DNA of 64,000 nt from Ottowia flava (GTDB lineage: Bacteria > Pseudomonadota > Gammaproteobacteria > Burkholderiales > Burkholderiaceae_C): positions 62,001 to 126,000 of the forward strand of contig NZ_VRUA01000004.1 in the NCBI RefSeq assembly GCF_008017535.1. Reading direction: 5' to 3'. The translations under genes were made by a program, and so were the position numbers. Numbering within the stretch: position 1 is the stretch's first letter; every line of letters begins with the position of its first letter. Positions 62,737 through 64,000 of this stretch are shown here, piece after piece. Below the pieces are notes generated by a model. The model saw nothing but the letters and a program-made list of their open reading frames with translations. It was not told the origin of the DNA and made no database searches.

Positions 62737-63701
62737 TGGACCTCCAGCTTGGCAATGGCGACGTACTTCGGCCACTTGGCCCTTTCGGTGCGCTCGAAGT
62801 TCGCGAGCTCTGCCAGGCTGACCTTGTGCGGCGTGAAGCCAAACCCTTCCAGCCGCGACTTGATCGGGTCGGTGGTCACCGCCTCGTTGATGAGATCGTT
62901 CAACTGCTGTTGAATGGCGACCGGCGTGCCTGCGGGCACCGCGACGCCGAGAAAGCCCGCGCTGACGTCGAAATCGGGGTACGTTTCCCGCACCAGCGGC
63001 ACCTGCGGAAACCGCTTGAGCCGTTCGCCGCTGTGCACGGCCAGCGCGCGCAACTGCCCCGACGCGACGAACGCATCGCCCTGAACGGTGTCGGTGAACA
63101 CCACCTGGAGCTGACCGGCCATCAGCTCCGTCATGGCCTGACCCACCTGCTTGTAGGGAACGCCGGTCATGGTGATGCCGGCGGTGGCCGCAAACATCGC
63201 GGACGAGACGCTCGAGGTGGCGTTGAAGTACCCGTAGTTCAGCTTGCCAGGCTCCGCCTTGGCCGCCTGAACGAACTCCGCCACCGTCTTGTAGAGCGAG
63301 CTGGGGTTGACGAGCAGGTAGAACGAACCCTGTCCAAAGCTGCCGACCAGGCGGAAGTCCTTGCCCGGGTCGTAGGGCAGCTTCTTGAACAAGCTGGGGT
63401 TGGCCAGGTGGGTGGACGTGGTGGCCAGCAGCAGCACCGTGCCATCCGCAGGCCCCTTGCGAGCGGCTTCCACGCCGATGATGCCGTTGGCACCAGGGCG
63501 GTTGTCCACCGTCACCGGGCGGCCTGTTTTCTTCGTGAGCCATTCCCCCAGCATGCGCGCGGAGATGTCGCCCGAGCCCCCGGGGCCAAACGGCACGATG
63601 ATCTGGATGGGTTTTCCTTCCGCCCAGGCTGGCGTTCCTGCGGCCAGCGTGGCCCCGAATGCAGCGCCGCAGCGCAGCAGTTGACGACGATTCATAGGCA
63701 T
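62733..63701 (-). CDS. Bug-type (TTT family) periplasmic solute-binding protein
   Basis: A 322-residue exported binding protein. Twin-arginine-like leader: MPMNRRQLLRCGAAFGATLA, ending near PAWAEG. Hallmarks: IQIIVPFGPGGSGDISARML, VTVDNRPGANGIIGVEAARK, YDPGKDFRLVGSFGQGSFYL and AVPAGTPVAIQQQLNDLINE. In an operon with CaiB-type CoA transferase and crotonase genes, it probably captures the carboxylic acid that the transferase activates. No membrane partners are in the window. Confidence 0.92.
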   Translation of the reverse strand: MPMNRRQLLRCGAAFGATLAAGTPAWAEGKPIQIIVPFGPGGSGDISARMLGEWLTKKTGRPVTVDNRPGANGIIGVEAARKGPADGTVLLLATTSTHLANPSLFKKLPYDPGKDFRLVGSFGQGSFYLLVNPSSLYKTVAEFVQAAKAEPGKLNYGYFNATSSVSSAMFAATAGITMTGVPYKQVGQAMTELMAGQLQVVFTDTVQGDAFVASGQLRALAVHSGERLKRFPQVPLVRETYPDFDVSAGFLGVAVPAGTPVAIQQQLNDLINEAVTTDPIKSRLEGFGFTPHKVSLAELANFERTERAKWPKYVAIAKLEVQ

Positions 63702-63713
63702 CTTGATGTCTCC

Positions 63714-64000
63714 TTAGGATGAGGTTTCACGGTTCCAGAGTTCGGCGTTGTGCTCGCCCAGCCCGGGCGCCCGACCTTTCACGGGCGGACGCACGCCATC
63801 GAACGACACGGGCAGCCCGACCACCTTGAGGTCCACTTCCGGCAGCGTGTGAAGGATGTCGATGGCGGCGGTCTGCGGATCGGCAAGCACCTGCTCGAAG
63901 TCCTGGATCGGCGCGCAGGGAATACCCACCGCTTCGAGCGCCTCGATCCAGTGCTGCGAGGGCTGCGTCAAGAAGATCGCCTCAAGTTCGGGCAGCAGAG
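63714..64000 (-). CDS. CaiB/BaiF CoA-transferase, C-terminal part (cut by window edge)
   Basis: The last 95 codons of a class III (family III) CoA-transferase. The visible part includes WIEALEAVGIPCAPIQDFEQ, VLADPQTAAIDILHTLPEVD and the end PPVKGRAPGLGEHNAELWNR, the C-terminal GEHN/GEHT signature of CaiB-type enzymes. The N-terminus with the catalytic Asp lies beyond 64000. It is the first visible gene of the operon with the Bug and crotonase genes, 12 bases before the Bug start. Substrate unknown. Confidence 0.88.
   Translation of the reverse strand, partial: LLPELEAIFLTQPSQHWIEALEAVGIPCAPIQDFEQVLADPQTAAIDILHTLPEVDLKVVGLPVSFDGVRPPVKGRAPGLGEHNAELWNRETSS

Overview
The window is a GC-rich (roughly two-thirds G+C by eye) stretch of a betaproteobacterial chromosome, most likely from the family Comamonadaceae (Acidovorax/Ottowia/Diaphorobacter-like). 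That placement is an inference. It rests on the recG-oxyR gene pair, a PhaM-type polyhydroxyalkanoate granule protein, two Bug-type (tripartite tricarboxylate) solute-binding proteins, an IPTL-CTERM surface protein, and about seventeen copies of a short dispersed repeat starting ATAGCTG..GCGCAG that I associate with this family. No tRNA, rRNA, CRISPR array, insertion sequence or prophage could be supported.

Layout. 1-1076: start of the spc-type ribosomal protein operon (rplN-rplX-rplE, leftward, rplE cut by the window edge). 1273-4631: glycerol catabolism (glpK, glpD). 4723-17478: housekeeping genes: a secreted esterase-like protein, a TPR/O-GlcNAc-transferase-like protein, proC, ubiA, a PAP2 phosphatase, oxyR, recG, queA, arfB and a pseudouridine-synthase homologue that lacks its catalytic aspartate, followed by a decayed RND efflux-pump fragment. 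17479-19389: an exported Kelch-repeat protein with an IPTL-CTERM sorting tail. 19963-24464: a salicylate 5-hydroxylase-like operon (oxygenase alpha and beta, chorismate-mutase/PchB-like protein, Bug protein, Rieske ferredoxin) divergent from a NahR/NagR-type LysR regulator, with a perfect palindrome at the regulator start. 24476-33380: tgt, dacB, a DUF4148-like protein, an MscS channel, a LuxR regulator and a lipoprotein. 33459-40613: envelope proteins and proteins of unknown function, an aldo/keto reductase, and a DODA-type dioxygenase divergent from a LysR regulator. 40835-51265: a DUF4145 protein on AT-richer DNA, an LplT-acyltransferase fusion, a ceramidase-like membrane protein, a regulator, a crotonase, a GNAT-cupin-VOC-FIST cluster, phaM, and copper-related PCuAC and DUF2946 proteins. 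51362-64000: a glutathione S-transferase, an acyl-CoA ligase/crotonase/VOC operon, an AT-rich HEPN-like orphan, htpG with an internal insertion, an active-looking pseudouridine synthase, NorF/NorE-like subunits, a SLAC1/TehA-type channel, and a crotonase/Bug/CaiB operon cut by the right edge.

Themes. (1) The dispersed repeat is the strongest unexplained structure. It lies between genes, often against stop codons, in one case carries the Shine-Dalgarno of the next gene, and has been accepted inside the reading frames of glpK, ubiA and recG. (2) Several catabolic modules (salicylate-like, two CoA-ester modules) pair ring or CoA chemistry with Bug-type uptake proteins. (3) Several conserved enzymes are altered: an insertion in the zinc site of Tgt, a roughly 60-residue acidic insertion in HtpG, loss of the pseudouridine synthase Asp, and loss of both catalytic Glu residues in two of four crotonases.
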